A DNA stretch of 64,000 nt from Dyella telluris. Lineage in GTDB: Bacteria; Pseudomonadota; Gammaproteobacteria; Xanthomonadales; Rhodanobacteraceae. The translations under genes and the position numbers were made by a program. This document shows, one piece after another, positions 18,475-28,963 of this stretch. How positions within the stretch are numbered: the first letter of the stretch is position 1; each line of letters opens with the position of its first letter. The stretch covers positions 3,782,001-3,846,000 of the forward strand of contig NZ_CP060412.1 in NCBI RefSeq assembly GCF_014297575.1, written 5' to 3'. Under the pieces are notes generated by a model. That model was not told the origin of the DNA. It worked only from the letters and a program-made list of their open reading frames with translations, and made no database searches.

Positions 18475-21400
18475 ATGGCACTCACGCGACGCGAGTTCAT
18501 CAAGTTCACCGGCCTTGGGCTAGCTGCATCCAGCCTGGGCATGCTCGGCTTCGGGGCCTCGGGGGAGGCCCAGGCCGCCGCCGTACGGCCTTTCAAGCTC
18601 ACCCACGCCACCGAAACGCGCAACACCTGCACGTATTGCTCGGTGGCCTGCGGCATCCTGATCTACAGCATGGGTGACCGTTCCAAGAACGCCCGTTCGA
18701 ACATCATCCACATCGAAGGTGACCCGGATCATCCGGTGAACCGCGGCACGCTGTGCCCCAAGGGTTCGGCCCTGCTCGACATCGTGCATGCGCCCACCCG
18801 CCTCAAGGCGCCGCGCTATCGCAAGCCAGGCGGCACCGAGTTCGAAGAAGTGTCGTGGGATTTCGCGCTGGATCGCATCGCGCGCCTGATGAAGGACGAC
18901 CGCGACAAGAACTTCATCGCGAAGAATGCCGCCGGCACCACCGTGAACCGCTGGACCAGCGTGGGCATGCTGGCGGCGTCGGCGTCGTCCAGTGAAACCT
19001 CCTACATCACGTGGAAGGTGGTGCGTTCCCTCGGCATGGTGGTGTTCGACAACCAGGCGCGCGTCTGACACGGACCGACGGTGGCCAGTCTGGCCCCATC
19101 ATTCGGTCGCGGTGCGATGACCAACACCTGGCAGGACATCAAGAATGCCAATGTCGTCGTCGTCATGGGTGGCAATGCCGCCGAAGCGCATCCTTGCGGC
19201 TTCAAGTGGGTGATCGAGGCGAAGATCGAGAACGGCGCGAAGCTCGTTGTTGTCGATCCGCGCTTCACGCGCACGGCCTCGGTGGCCGATTACTACGCGC
19301 CGATCCGCCCGGGCACGGATATCGCGTTCCTCAACGGCGTGATCCGCTACCTGCTGGAGAAAGACCAGATCCAGCACGAATACGTGCGCTCGTACACCAA
19401 TGCCGGCCTGATCGTGAAGGAGGGCTTCGGTTTCGAGGACGGCCTGTTCAGCGGCTACAACGAGGAAACGCACAGCTACGACAAATCGAGCTGGGATTAC
19501 GAACTGGACGAGCAGGGCTTCGCCAAGTCCGACGACACCTGGCAGAACCCGCGTTGCGTGATGAGCCTGCTCAAGCAACACGTATCGCGCTACACGCCGG
19601 AGATGGTGTCGCGCATCTGCGGCACGCCACAGGACAAGTTCCTGCACGTGTGCGAACTGTTCGCCAGCACCGCCGCGCCGGACAAGGCCATGACCAGCCT
19701 GTTTGCGCTGGGCTGGACGCAGCACTCGGTGGGCTCGCAGAACATCCGCACCATGGCGATGGTGCAGCTGCTGCTGGGCAACATCGGTGTGGCCGGTGGC
19801 GGCATGAACGCGCTGCGCGGGCACTCCAACATCCAGGGACTCACTGACGTCGGCCTGCTGTCCAACCTGATGCCGGGCTATATGAACCTGCCCAACGACA
19901 GGGAAACCGGGCTGGACGTCTACATGAAGACCAAGCTGTTCAAGCCGCTGCGCCCGGGGCAGACCAGCTACTGGCAGAACTACCGCAAGTTCTTCGTGAG
20001 CTTCCAGAAGGCCATGTACGGCGATGCCGCCAAGGCGGAGAACGACTGGGCCTACGACTGGCTGCCCAAGCTGGACATCCCCCTGTACGACATCATCAAG
20101 GCCTTCGAGATGATGAACAACGGGCAGATGACCGGCTATATCTGCCAGGGCTTCAACCCGCTGCAGGCCTTCCCGGATCGCGGCAAGATCCGTCGCGGCC
20201 TGAGCAAGCTGAAGTTCCTGGTGACCATGGATCCGCTGGATACGGAAACCTCGCGTTTCTGGCAGGACTTTGGCCCGCAGAACCCGGCGAAATCCGCCGA
20301 GATCCAGACCGAGGTGTTCCAGCTTCCGACCACCTGTTTTGCCGAGGAAAACGGTTCGCTGGTCAATTCCGCGCGCTGGTTGCAGTGGCACTGGAAGGCG
20401 GCGGATGGCCCGGGCAAGGCGATGTCCGATATCTGGATCATGAGCGGCCTGTTCCATCGCCTGCGCGAGCTGTATCGCAAGGAGGGCGGCACGTTCCCCG
20501 ATCCGCTGCTCAACGTCACCTGGAAGTACACCGACCCGGTGAACCCGGATCCGGAAGAACTGGCCAAGGAAATGAACGGTCGGGCGCTCACCGATCTCAA
20601 CGATCCGGCCACCAACACGGTGGTGACCAAGGCGGACACCCTGCTGGACGGTTTTGCGCAGTTGCGCGATGACGGCAGCACGGCGTCCGGCTGCTGGATC
20701 TTCACCGGCTGCTTCACGGAAAAGGGCAACCAGATGGCCCGCCGCGATGCCACCGATCCGCGCGAGCAGGGCATTGCACCCAACTGGGCGTGGGCATGGC
20801 CGGCCAACCGGCGCATCCTCTACAACCGTGCCAGTGCCGATCCCGATGGCAAGCCGTGGAATCCGGCCAAGCCGGTCATTTCGTGGAACGGCACGCGCTG
20901 GGTGGGCGTGGACGTTCCCGATTACGGCCCTACGGTGAAACCGTCCGACGGCGTCGGTCCCTTCATCATGAATGCCGAAGGCATGGGGCGGCTGTTCGCA
21001 CGCGACATGATGGGCGAAGGCCCGTTCCCGGAGCACTACGAGCCGCTGGAATCACCGGTGGAGAACGTGCTGCATCCCAAGGTGAAGTCCAACCCGATCG
21101 CCCGCGTTTTCGACGATGACCGCGCCAACTTCGGCACCGTGCAGAACTTCCCGTACGTGGCCACCACGTACCGCCTCACCGAGCACTTCCACTACTGGAC
21201 CAAGCACGCACTGATCAACGCGATCCTGCAGCCGGAAGAGTTCGTCGAGATCGGCGAAGTGCTGGCCAAGGAGAAGGGCATCGAGCAGGGCGGCTGGGTG
21301 AAGGTGTCGTCCAAGCGCGGCGAAGTGATCTGCAAGGCGTATGTCACCAAGCGCATCAAGCCCATGATGGTCGATGGCAAACCCACCCACGTGATCGGTT

Positions 21401-21552
21401 GCCCCATCCACTGGGGTTTCACCGGGCAGGCGCGCAAGGGTTACGGCGCCAACACGCTGACGCCTTCCGTGGGTGATGCCAATACGCAGACGCCGGAGTT
21501 CAAGGCGTTCCTGGTCAACGTCGAAAAGACCAGCGCACCGGTCGCAGCCTGA
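18475..21552 (+). CDS. fdnG: Formate dehydrogenase-N/O major subunit, selenocysteine-containing
   Basis: One 1025-residue protein interrupted by an in-frame TGA at 19066-19068, read as selenocysteine at residue 198 in [17 protein letters not shown], the site of Sec196 in E. coli FdnG. The N-terminus has a Tat signal ([12 protein letters not shown]). CTYCSVACG (residues 52-60) plus CPKG bind a [4Fe-4S] cluster. The rest is the bis-MGD molybdo/tungsto-enzyme fold, ending with the MopB cofactor-binding domain. It oxidises formate to CO2 in the periplasm. It begins the operon fdnG-fdnH-fdnI-fdhE. A SECIS hairpin follows the UGA. Naive annotation would split it into two pieces (18475-19068 and 19081-21552). 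Confidence 0.97.
19069..19110 (+). promoter_or_regulatory. Bacterial SECIS element for UGA recoding
   Basis: Directly after the UGA, GACCGA (19073-19078) pairs with TCGGTC (19103-19108). Inside this, GGCC (19083-19086) pairs with GGCC (19092-19095) around the apical loop AGTCT. The loop GU lies about 20 nt from the UGA, as required for SelB binding, and loop and layout resemble E. coli fdnG. Confidence 0.9.
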
Positions 21553-21562
21553 GGACGCCGAC

Positions 21563-22474
21563 ATGTCAGACCTGCAATCGCAAGACTACATCCGGCGTTC
21601 CGCATCCACCATGACGCCGCCGCAGGCGCGCAACCACGAGGACGAGGTTGCCAAGCTGATCGACGTGAGCCGCTGCATCGGCTGCAAGGCCTGCCAGTCG
21701 GCCTGCATGGAGTGGAACAACCTGCGGCAGGATATCGGCCACTTCGAAGGCTCGTACCAGAACCCGAACGACCTCAGCCCCGACGTGTGGACGCTGATGA
21801 AGTTCGCCGAGTACGAGAACGAGCAGGGCAACCTGGAATGGCTGATCCGCAAGGACGGCTGCATGCACTGCGAGGATCCGGGCTGCCTGAAGGCGTGCCC
21901 TGCGCCGGGCGCCATCGTGCAGTACGCCAACGGCATCGTCGATTTCATCAGCGACAAGTGCATCGGCTGCGGCTACTGCGTGAAGGGCTGTCCGTTCGAC
22001 ATCCCGCGCATCAGCAAAACCGATCACAAGTCGTACAAGTGCACGCTGTGCTCCGACCGCGTGTCAGTCGGGCTGGAGCCGGCCTGCGTGAAAGCCTGCC
22101 CCACCGGCGCGATCATGTTCGGCTCCAAGACCGACATGAAGCACCAGGCGGCCGAACGCATCGTGGACCTGAAGGCGCGCGGTTTCGAACAGGCGGGTCT
22201 CTACGACCCGGCGGAAGTCGGCGGCACCCACGTGATGTATGTGCTGCACCATGCGGACAAGCCGTCCCTCTACTCGGGCCTGCCGGACAAGCCACACATC
22301 AGCGCGATGGTCTCGGCGTGGAAGGGCCTGGTCAAGCCATTGGCCTTGTTTGGCATCGCGGCTGCCGCATTGGCCGGATTCTTCCATGCCATCGTCGAAG
22401 GGCCGAACGAAGTGACCGACGAGGACGAGAAAGAAGGCGAGCGCGTTATCGAGGAATCGGAGAAGACGCCATGA
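21563..22474 (+). CDS. fdnH: Formate dehydrogenase-N/O iron-sulfur (beta) subunit
   Basis: 303 residues. Four ferredoxin-type Cys clusters are visible: [35 protein letters not shown] and CTLCSDR...ACVKACP, wiring electrons from the Mo site to the membrane. One membrane helix near the C-terminus ([20 protein letters not shown]) anchors it and is typical of FdnH. There is no signal peptide, so it is exported with FdnG by Tat. The start at 21563 is 10 bp after fdnG, and the end overlaps fdnI by 4 nt (ATGA), indicating translational coupling. Confidence 0.96.
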   Translation: MSDLQSQDYIRRSASTMTPPQARNHEDEVAKLIDVSRCIGCKACQSACMEWNNLRQDIGHFEGSYQNPNDLSPDVWTLMKFAEYENEQGNLEWLIRKDGCMHCEDPGCLKACPAPGAIVQYANGIVDFISDKCIGCGYCVKGCPFDIPRISKTDHKSYKCTLCSDRVSVGLEPACVKACPTGAIMFGSKTDMKHQAAERIVDLKARGFEQAGLYDPAEVGGTHVMYVLHHADKPSLYSGLPDKPHISAMVSAWKGLVKPLALFGIAAAALAGFFHAIVEGPNEVTDEDEKEGERVIEESEKTP

Positions 22475-23124
22475 GCCGGACCGTGATCACGCGGTACACC
22501 ACGGTGAACCGCGTCAACCACTGGATCACCGCCATCTGCTTCGTGCTGCTGGTGCTCTCGGGGTTGGCGATGTTCCACCCGATGCTGTTCTGGTTGTCCG
22601 GGCTGTTTGGCGGCGGGCAGTGGATGCGCGCGGCGCATCCGTGGATCGGTTGCCTGCTGTTGCTCAGCTACCTCGGTCTGATCGTGCAGTTCTGGCGCGA
22701 GAACCTCGTGCACAAGGACGACGTCGAATGGATCAGGCAGATGCGCTTTGTCGTGGCCAATGATGAGGAACACATTCCGGCGGTGGGTCGCAACAATGCC
22801 GGCCAGAAGTTCGTGTTCTGGTCGATGACCCTGCTGGTGCCGGTGTTGTTCTTCAGCGGCCTGGTGATCTGGGAAGTCTATTTCGGTGAGTCGACCTCCA
22901 TACCCGTCCAGCGCGCGGCGGTATTGATCCACAGCTTGGCGGCCATCGCGGCGATCCTGGTATGGGTAGTGCATGTCTACGCGGCCATCTGGGTGCGGCA
23001 TTCGATACGCGCCATGACCCAGGGCTACGTGACGCCGGGTTGGGCCTGGCGCCATCATCGCGCCTGGTTGCGTGAAGTGGCTGCCGGCGAACACGGCAAA
23101 GACGTCATAAGGAAGCGCCCATGA
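22471..23124 (+). CDS. fdnI: Formate dehydrogenase cytochrome b556 (gamma) subunit
   Basis: 217 residues with four predicted membrane helices. Heme-b ligand candidates are His17 (VNRVNHWIT), His56 (AAHPWIG), His154 (LIHSLAA) and His168 (WVVHVYA), each one position from the E. coli FdnI ligands. The subunit passes electrons to the quinone pool on the cytoplasmic side, giving a proton-motive redox loop. It overlaps fdnH and fdhE by 4 nt on each side. Confidence 0.95.
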   Translation: MSRTVITRYTTVNRVNHWITAICFVLLVLSGLAMFHPMLFWLSGLFGGGQWMRAAHPWIGCLLLLSYLGLIVQFWRENLVHKDDVEWIRQMRFVVANDEEHIPAVGRNNAGQKFVFWSMTLLVPVLFFSGLVIWEVYFGESTSIPVQRAAVLIHSLAAIAAILVWVVHVYAAIWVRHSIRAMTQGYVTPGWAWRHHRAWLREVAAGEHGKDVIRKRP

Positions 23125-24071
23125 AGATGGCCGGCAACCCACCGGAAGGAAAGTGGAGCGGACCGTCCCACGCGGGCGTCAAGGCGCCTAGTCCCATCGT
23201 GCTTGCCAACGCGGCACGGCGCTTTTCCGCCACCGCGCAGCGGCTGGAGCAGCTGGCCGCCGGGCATCCGCTGGAGCCCTGGCTGCGTTTCATGGCGGCC
23301 CTGGCCGATGCGCAGCACACCGTCGCCACCACCCTGGTGCCTGCCGTCTCGCTAAGTCCGGCGGTGGTGGTGCAGGCCGTCGAAGCACGCCTGCCGCCAC
23401 TGGCGGCGGACGGCCATCGCCGCGACCCATCGTGGACTGACGGGCTGGCCCTGTTGCTGGAACTGGTCGACGGCAGCGCACTGCCCGTTGCCGCGCAGGA
23501 CGCGATGGAACAGCTGCGCGGCAGCGATGCCGCCACGCTGGAGAAACTGGCCGACCAGTTCCTGCGCGGCGGACTGGCCGCGGCCGATGCGGCCGCTGCC
23601 GTCTATGTCGCCGCGGCGCTGCAGGTCTATTTCACCTGTTCGGCCGCGCAGCTGGAGGTGGATGACCTGCGCCTGCTGGAAGAGCGCGCGCTCTGCCCGT
23701 GCTGCGGATCGCCCTCGGTCGCCGGCATGATCACCGCCAGCGGCGTCACGCCGGGCACGCGCTACCTGTACTGCTCGCTGTGTTCCACTGCCTGGAATCA
23801 CGTGCGCGCGGTGTGCATCACCTGCGGCGGCACGCGCCACCTGTCCCTGCAGGCCATTGAAGACGATGCGGGCGTGGTGAAGGCCGAGACCTGCGGCGAT
23901 TGCCACACCTACACCAAGCTGCTCTACCAGCTGCAGGACATGCAGGTGGACCCGTATGCGGACGACCTGGCCTCGCTGGGCCTGGATCTGCTGATCGCCG
24001 AAGCGGGCTACGCACGACATGCGCCCAACCCGCTGTTGCTGATGGGCGACGACGAAGCCGTCGAAGGGTAG
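23121..24071 (+). CDS. fdhE: Formate dehydrogenase accessory protein FdhE
   Basis: 316 residues. The C-terminal half has the FdhE rubredoxin-like CxxC motifs: ALCPCCGSPSVAGMI, YLYCSLCSTAWNHVRAVCITCG and AETCGDCHTYTKLLYQ. It is a cytoplasmic maturation factor needed for active respiratory formate dehydrogenase before Tat export. The start overlaps fdnI by 4 nt. This is the last gene of the fdn operon; the next gene is on the opposite strand. Confidence 0.94.
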   Translation: MKMAGNPPEGKWSGPSHAGVKAPSPIVLANAARRFSATAQRLEQLAAGHPLEPWLRFMAALADAQHTVATTLVPAVSLSPAVVVQAVEARLPPLAADGHRRDPSWTDGLALLLELVDGSALPVAAQDAMEQLRGSDAATLEKLADQFLRGGLAAADAAAAVYVAAALQVYFTCSAAQLEVDDLRLLEERALCPCCGSPSVAGMITASGVTPGTRYLYCSLCSTAWNHVRAVCITCGGTRHLSLQAIEDDAGVVKAETCGDCHTYTKLLYQLQDMQVDPYADDLASLGLDLLIAEAGYARHAPNPLLLMGDDEAVEG

Positions 24072-24114
24072 TGCGGGCGTTTCCACCGGTGTCGACGCAT
24101 CGACACCGGTGTGT

Positions 24115-25179
24115 TCAATGCATCCCCAGCCACACGGCCAGCAGCCCACCCAACACGCCGAAGCCGGCCACCGACAGCGCCACGGTCACCAGCGTTCGCG
24201 CAGAGAACGAGCGCGACAGCATGACCAGCGACGGCAGGCTGACCGCCGGCAAGGTCAGCAGCAGCGCCGCAGCAGGCCCGCCACCCAGGCCCAGCGACAG
24301 CATCGCCTGCACAATCGGCACCTCGCCGGCCGTCGGGATCACGAACAGCATGCCGGCCAGCGACAGGGTGACGATCCACAGCAGGTGGTTGCCAATGGCC
24401 GGGCCGATCTCCGGGAACAGCCACGCGCGCGCTGCGCCGAGCAACAGCACGATCACGATGTACTCGGGAATCAGGCGTGCCGTCATGCGCGCGAAGATGC
24501 GCATCCAGCGCAGGCCGACGCCGGCGAAGGTGAGTGGCTCCGTGGCGGCCAGCGGCATCCGGTCGAGCTCACCCGGTTCCGGTCTGGCCATCCGGTTGGC
24601 CAGCCAGCCCAGGCCAAACACCATCGGCACGCCCAGCACCACGCGCAGCAGGCTCCAGTGCCAGCCGAGCACGAAGCCCATGAACACCAGGGTGGCCGGG
24701 TTGAGCAGGGTGTTACCCAGCCAGAACGCCATGGCGGCACCTGCCGAAGCATGTTGCTGGCGCAGGCCTGCCACCACGGGCGCGGCGCAGCACGTGCACA
24801 TCATGCCGGGCACGGCCAGCAGGCCGCCGGTAAGCACCGCGCCGAAGCGGTGACCGCCCAGCAATCGCTGCACCGCGCTGGCCGGCAACAGGGCCTGGAT
24901 GCCCGAACCCAGCAACAGGCCCAGCACCATCGCCTGCCAGATCGCCTTGCCATAGGCCAGCGCATAGTCCAGTGCGGCCTGCCAAGACGGTGCCGGTGCA
25001 CTGGCGGCGTCGCCCATCAGGATCGAGTGACCGATGGCGTGGTGCTCGGCGGCCACGAAGGCGCGTCCGTAATACGGGTACCACTTCACGTAGAACAGGC
25101 CGGCAACGGCCAGCAGGAAAAACAGCAACAGCGGCCAGCGGGTGCTGGTGTGACGCGCGGTCTGCACGGCGGCGGGCAT
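24115..25179 (-). CDS. DUF318-type permease (ArsP_1 family)
   Basis: 354 residues with 8-10 predicted membrane helices. The motif VPGMMCTCCAAPVVAGLRQQ with its Cys-Thr-Cys-Cys, and the second half VIPTAGEVPIVQAM, match the internally duplicated permease family PF03773 (ArsP_1/YraQ). Characterised members export trivalent methylarsenicals; many are uncharacterised. It is convergent with fdhE and divergent from selA, inside the selenium cassette, so a selenium- or thiol-related substrate is conceivable but unproven. No ArsR-type regulator is next to it. Confidence 0.85.
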   Translation of the reverse strand: MPAAVQTARHTSTRWPLLLFFLLAVAGLFYVKWYPYYGRAFVAAEHHAIGHSILMGDAASAPAPSWQAALDYALAYGKAIWQAMVLGLLLGSGIQALLPASAVQRLLGGHRFGAVLTGGLLAVPGMMCTCCAAPVVAGLRQQHASAGAAMAFWLGNTLLNPATLVFMGFVLGWHWSLLRVVLGVPMVFGLGWLANRMARPEPGELDRMPLAATEPLTFAGVGLRWMRIFARMTARLIPEYIVIVLLLGAARAWLFPEIGPAIGNHLLWIVTLSLAGMLFVIPTAGEVPIVQAMLSLGLGGGPAAALLLTLPAVSLPSLVMLSRSFSARTLVTVALSVAGFGVLGGLLAVWLGMH

Positions 25180-25481
25180 CGATCCCTCCTGCGAACGGGG
25201 CGGAGATCAAGGCCCTACAGGGCACGTGCTTGCCCGGTAGGCCGCAGGCGAGCTGCGCTGCGGAGGGCAAGGAACCACGGCCAGCGAGGCGGCCGTGAGG
25301 CGAGCATGCTACGGCGCGTGGCCCTTGTCACCCCGTGCCGCGAACCGCCCGGCACGCGGCTGGTATCGGCTCACCTTGACCCCGCGAGGCGCGCCCCGGC
25401 AGCATACGAGTCACCCCAAGCCTTCATTGCCGTACTTCCGGATCGACGTACCGGAGTCGGCGGTGCCAGTGGAAGAGCGTC
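25180..25481. other. Intergenic region between permease and selA
   Basis: 302 bp between divergent genes, so it should carry both promoters. I find no strong sigma-70 match, operator palindrome or gene. Confidence 0.4.
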
Positions 25482-26906
25482 ATGGCCGAGCCCGAGGTCA
25501 ATGTCCTGCGCCACCTGCCGGCGGTTGCCGCCGTGCTGGCGACCGCGGAAGCCGCGTTGCTGGTGGAGCGCCATGGGCGCGTGGCCGCCACCGAGGCCAT
25601 TCGCAAGGTCATCGACGACGCGCGCGATGCCCTGCGGGAGACGCCTTCGGACGTACCGGGCGCCAGCGAACTGGCGCAGCAGGCGCTGGCGCGGCTGGAT
25701 GCGCGCACACCGGGCCTGCGTCCCCTGTTCAACCTTACCGGCGTGGTCCTGCATACCAACCTGGGCCGCGCCGTGCTGGCCGAGGCGGCCATCGAGGCGG
25801 CGGTGGAGGCGATGCGCCACGCCGTGGCGCTGGAGTACGACCTGACCGGCGGCACGCGCGGCGAGCGTGACGATCACGTGCGCGACCTGCTGTGCGAACT
25901 GACCGGCGCGCAGGACGCCACCGTCGTCAACAACAATGCGGCCGCCGTGCTGCTCGGCCTCAACACGTTCGCATTGGGACGCGAGGCGGTGGTATCGCGC
26001 GGGGAGTTGATCGAGATCGGTGGCGCGTTCCGCATGCCCGACATCATGGCGCGCGCTGGCGCGCAGATGGTCGAAGTGGGCACCACCAACCGCACCCATG
26101 CGGCCGACTATCGCGATGCGTTCAACGAGCGTACCGGCCTGGTGCTCAAGGTGCATACCTCCAACTACCGCATCCAGGGTTTCACCGCGGAGGTCGGTGC
26201 GCGCGAACTGGCCGCCTTGGCCGACGCTGCAGGCGTGCCGCTGCTCAACGACCTGGGTTCGGGAAGCCTGGTCGACCTGTCGCGTTACGGGCTGGCGCGC
26301 GAACCCACCGTGCGCGAGGCGGTGGAAGAGGGCGCGCGGCTGGTCACCTTTTCGGGCGACAAGTTGCTGGGCGGTCCGCAGGCCGGATTCATCGTGGGCG
26401 ATCGCGCCTTGATCGCGCAGATCAACCGCAACCCGCTGAAGCGCGCCTTGCGCGTGGACAAGCTGCGCCTCGCGGCTATCGAGGCCACGCTGAACCTGTA
26501 TCGCGATCCTGACCGCCTGGCGCAGCGCCTGCCGACCTTGCGCTTCCTTGCGCGCGACAAGGTCGATATCGGCGCGCAGGCGCGCCGCCTGCAGCCGGTC
26601 GTGGCCGCGTCGCTGGGCGATGCCTTCGCGGTGGAGGTGGGTGAGTGCCTCAGCCAGGTCGGCTCCGGTGCCTTGCCGCTGGACACGTTGCACAGCGCGG
26701 CCTTGCTGATACGGCCGCGCGGCAGCCAGAGTGAACTGGAGCGCCTGAACACGGCACTGCGTGCGCTGTCGCGCCCGGTGGTCGGTCGCATTGCCGACGG
26801 CGCGTTGCGACTGGATCTGCGTTGCCTGGCCGAAACGGACGAAGCCTTGTTCGTCGCGACGCTGGCGCGACTGGACCTGCACGGCCCCGCTGCGCGCACG
26901 CCATGA
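25482..26906 (+). CDS. selA: L-seryl-tRNA(Sec) selenium transferase SelA
   Basis: 474 residues (E. coli 463). This PLP enzyme converts Ser-tRNA(Sec) to Sec-tRNA(Sec) using selenophosphate. The PLP lysine is Lys294 in LVTFSGDKLLGGPQAGFIVG. The conserved FNLTGVVLHTNLGRA and TVVNNNAAAVLLGLN segments are present. The stop overlaps the selB start by 4 nt (ATGA), so the two are coupled. Substrate is the tRNA encoded at 28850-28946, with SelD (28964-30004) as selenophosphate source. Confidence 0.97.
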   Translation: MAEPEVNVLRHLPAVAAVLATAEAALLVERHGRVAATEAIRKVIDDARDALRETPSDVPGASELAQQALARLDARTPGLRPLFNLTGVVLHTNLGRAVLAEAAIEAAVEAMRHAVALEYDLTGGTRGERDDHVRDLLCELTGAQDATVVNNNAAAVLLGLNTFALGREAVVSRGELIEIGGAFRMPDIMARAGAQMVEVGTTNRTHAADYRDAFNERTGLVLKVHTSNYRIQGFTAEVGARELAALADAAGVPLLNDLGSGSLVDLSRYGLAREPTVREAVEEGARLVTFSGDKLLGGPQAGFIVGDRALIAQINRNPLKRALRVDKLRLAAIEATLNLYRDPDRLAQRLPTLRFLARDKVDIGAQARRLQPVVAASLGDAFAVEVGECLSQVGSGALPLDTLHSAALLIRPRGSQSELERLNTALRALSRPVVGRIADGALRLDLRCLAETDEALFVATLARLDLHGPAARTP

Positions 26907-28897
26907 TCATCGGCACCGCGGGTCACATCGATCACGGCAAGACCTCGCTGGTCCAGGCCCTGACGGGCGTGGACACCGATCGCCTGAAGGAAGAGAAGGC
27001 GCGCGGCATCACCATTGATCTGGGCTTTGCCTATCTGCCGCTGGACGACGAGCTCATCCTCGGTTTCGTCGATGTACCCGGGCACGAGCGCTTCGTGCAC
27101 ACCATGGTGGCGGGCGCCAGTGGCATCGATCTCGCCCTGCTGGTGGTCGCCGCCGACGACGGCGTGATGCCGCAGACGCTGGAACACCTGGCGATTGTTG
27201 ATCTGCTCGGTGTCCGCCGCGGCGTGATCGCACTGACCAAGGCCGATCTGGCAACGCCCGAACGCATCGATGCCGTACGTGCGCAGATCCGCGAGGCAAT
27301 CCGGGGGACGGTGCTGGAAGGCGCGGACATCCTGCCGGTTTCCGCCGCTACCGGCCTGGGCGTCGATGCGCTGCGCGAACGACTCGCCACGGAAGCGCTG
27401 AAGCTGGGCGAACGTGCGGATGACGGTCGTTTCCGGCTGGCGGTGGATCGCGTGTTCACCTTGCCCGGCATTGGCGTGGTGGTCACGGGCACGGTGCTCA
27501 GCGGCGTGGTGCATGTGAAGGACCAGGTGATGCTGAGCCCCACCGGGCTTGCCGCGCGCGTGCGTTCCCTCCACGCGCAAAACCGTCCGGTGGAACGCGG
27601 GCGGGCGGGTGACCGTTGCGCGCTGAATCTGGCCGGCGAGGGCATCACCAAAGAGGCGATCCATCGCGGTGACATGGTGGTGGATCCCTTCCTGCATGGA
27701 CCCACGGATCGTATCGACGCACGCGTGCACCTGTTGCCGGGCGAGTCGAAGCCGATGGGGCAGTGGTTTCCGGCGCGCCTGCATCACGGCTCGGTGGAGG
27801 TGGGCGCACGCATCGTTTTGCTGGAGGGCGAATCCGTGCAACCCGGGCACGCGGCGGACGTGCAGCTGGTGCTGAGCCGACCCATTGCCGCTGCCACGCT
27901 GGATCGCTTCGTGCTGCGCGATGTGTCCGCGCAGCGCACGATAGGTGGCGGCCATTTCCTCGATCTGCGCGCGCCGGCGCGACAGCGCCGCACCGAAGGG
28001 CGCCAGGCCGTGCGCGCCGCACTGGGCATGGTCGATGCGCAGACGGCGCTTGGCGCCTTGCTCGATGCGCCGCCGTTCGTATGGGACGTATTGAGTTTCG
28101 CAAGGGATCGCGCGCTGTCCGACGCGTCGCTGGCGCACATCGTTGCTTCGCTGTCGCCTGAGCTATTCGACCTTGGCACGCAACGCATCGCCATGAGCCG
28201 GCCGCGCTGGCAGGGCTTTGTCGCGGGCCTGCTCGACTATCTGCAGACCTTCCACACCGCCAACCCGGACTTGCAGGGGGTCAGCCGGGAAAAGCTGCGT
28301 CTGGCGACGCAGACTCGCCTGCCGGCGGCAGCGTTCACGAAGGCGCTGCAGCATGCGGACCTCGACGGCCCGGTAGTTCGCGACGGTGCATTCGTGCGTC
28401 TGGCCAGTCATTCGCTGCAGTGGATTCCCGAGCGCGAAGCGTTATGGCAGTCGGTGGCGCCCCTGCTGGGTGGCGAAGAGCGCTTTCGTCCGCCGCGCGT
28501 GCGCGACGTCGCCGACGCGCTGGCGCGCCCCGAGAAAGGCATCCGGCAGTTGATGGGCTTTGCAGCGCGGCTGGGCCTGGTCGATGAAGTGGCACACGAT
28601 CACTTCTTCCTGCGCACCACCATGCACGAGATGGTGCTGATCGCGGCCGACATTGCGGCGCAGGCACCGGACGGCCGTTTCACTGCGGCGCAGTTCCGCG
28701 ACCGCCTCGACAACGGTCGCAAGGTGGCCATCCAGATTCTGGAGTTTTTCGACCGTCAGGGTGTCACGCTCAACCGTGGTACCTTGCGCAGACTGCAGGC
28801 GGGTTACCTCGACTTGTTCGGTGCCTCGCCCTCGATCGTTCCGTCACATGGAAGAGAATCGTCTCCGGTGGGGCGTCCGGACTTCAAATCCGGGTGA
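26903..28897 (+). CDS. selB: Selenocysteine-specific elongation factor SelB
   Basis: 664 residues (E. coli 614). The GTPase domain is at residues 1-170: GHIDHGKTS (P-loop), [19 protein letters not shown] (G3) and LTKADL (G4). EF-Tu-like domains follow, then C-terminal winged helices that bind the SECIS loop; [23 protein letters not shown] is the last one. The coding frame does not stop at the normal end but runs 48 nt into the tRNA-Sec gene, adding a tail ending RPDFKSG. Start from the 4-nt overlap with selA. It delivers Sec-tRNA to the fdnG UGA. Confidence 0.95.
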   Translation: MIIGTAGHIDHGKTSLVQALTGVDTDRLKEEKARGITIDLGFAYLPLDDELILGFVDVPGHERFVHTMVAGASGIDLALLVVAADDGVMPQTLEHLAIVDLLGVRRGVIALTKADLATPERIDAVRAQIREAIRGTVLEGADILPVSAATGLGVDALRERLATEALKLGERADDGRFRLAVDRVFTLPGIGVVVTGTVLSGVVHVKDQVMLSPTGLAARVRSLHAQNRPVERGRAGDRCALNLAGEGITKEAIHRGDMVVDPFLHGPTDRIDARVHLLPGESKPMGQWFPARLHHGSVEVGARIVLLEGESVQPGHAADVQLVLSRPIAAATLDRFVLRDVSAQRTIGGGHFLDLRAPARQRRTEGRQAVRAALGMVDAQTALGALLDAPPFVWDVLSFARDRALSDASLAHIVASLSPELFDLGTQRIAMSRPRWQGFVAGLLDYLQTFHTANPDLQGVSREKLRLATQTRLPAAAFTKALQHADLDGPVVRDGAFVRLASHSLQWIPEREALWQSVAPLLGGEERFRPPRVRDVADALARPEKGIRQLMGFAARLGLVDEVAHDHFFLRTTMHEMVLIAADIAAQAPDGRFTAAQFRDRLDNGRKVAIQILEFFDRQGVTLNRGTLRRLQAGYLDLFGASPSIVPSHGRESSPVGRPDFKSG

Positions 28898-28946
28898 GGC
28901 AGGCAAGACTGCCTCGGGTGGGTTCGACTCCCATTCTCTTCCGCCA
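28850..28946 (+). tRNA. selC: tRNA-Sec (anticodon TCA)
   Basis: 97 nt with encoded CCA. The acceptor arm is 8 bp (GGAAGAGA with TCTCTTCC), as in bacterial tRNA-Sec. The anticodon arm CCGGA-CTTCAAA-TCCGG has TCA at 28884-28886. A long variable arm (GAGGCAGGC...GCCTC) is followed by the T loop GTTCGACTC and discriminator G. It reads UGA as selenocysteine. The 5' half overlaps the end of selB. Confidence 0.97.
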
Positions 28947-28963
28947 CTTTTCCGGTGGCTGGT

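Noticed and set aside
19099..21036. 645-codon minus-strand frame opposite fdnG
   Set aside because: Antisense shadow of a clearly conserved gene in GC-rich DNA; His/Arg/Ala-rich with no motif.
26285..28138. 617-codon minus-strand frame opposite selA/selB
   Set aside because: Low-complexity antisense translation over two conserved genes.
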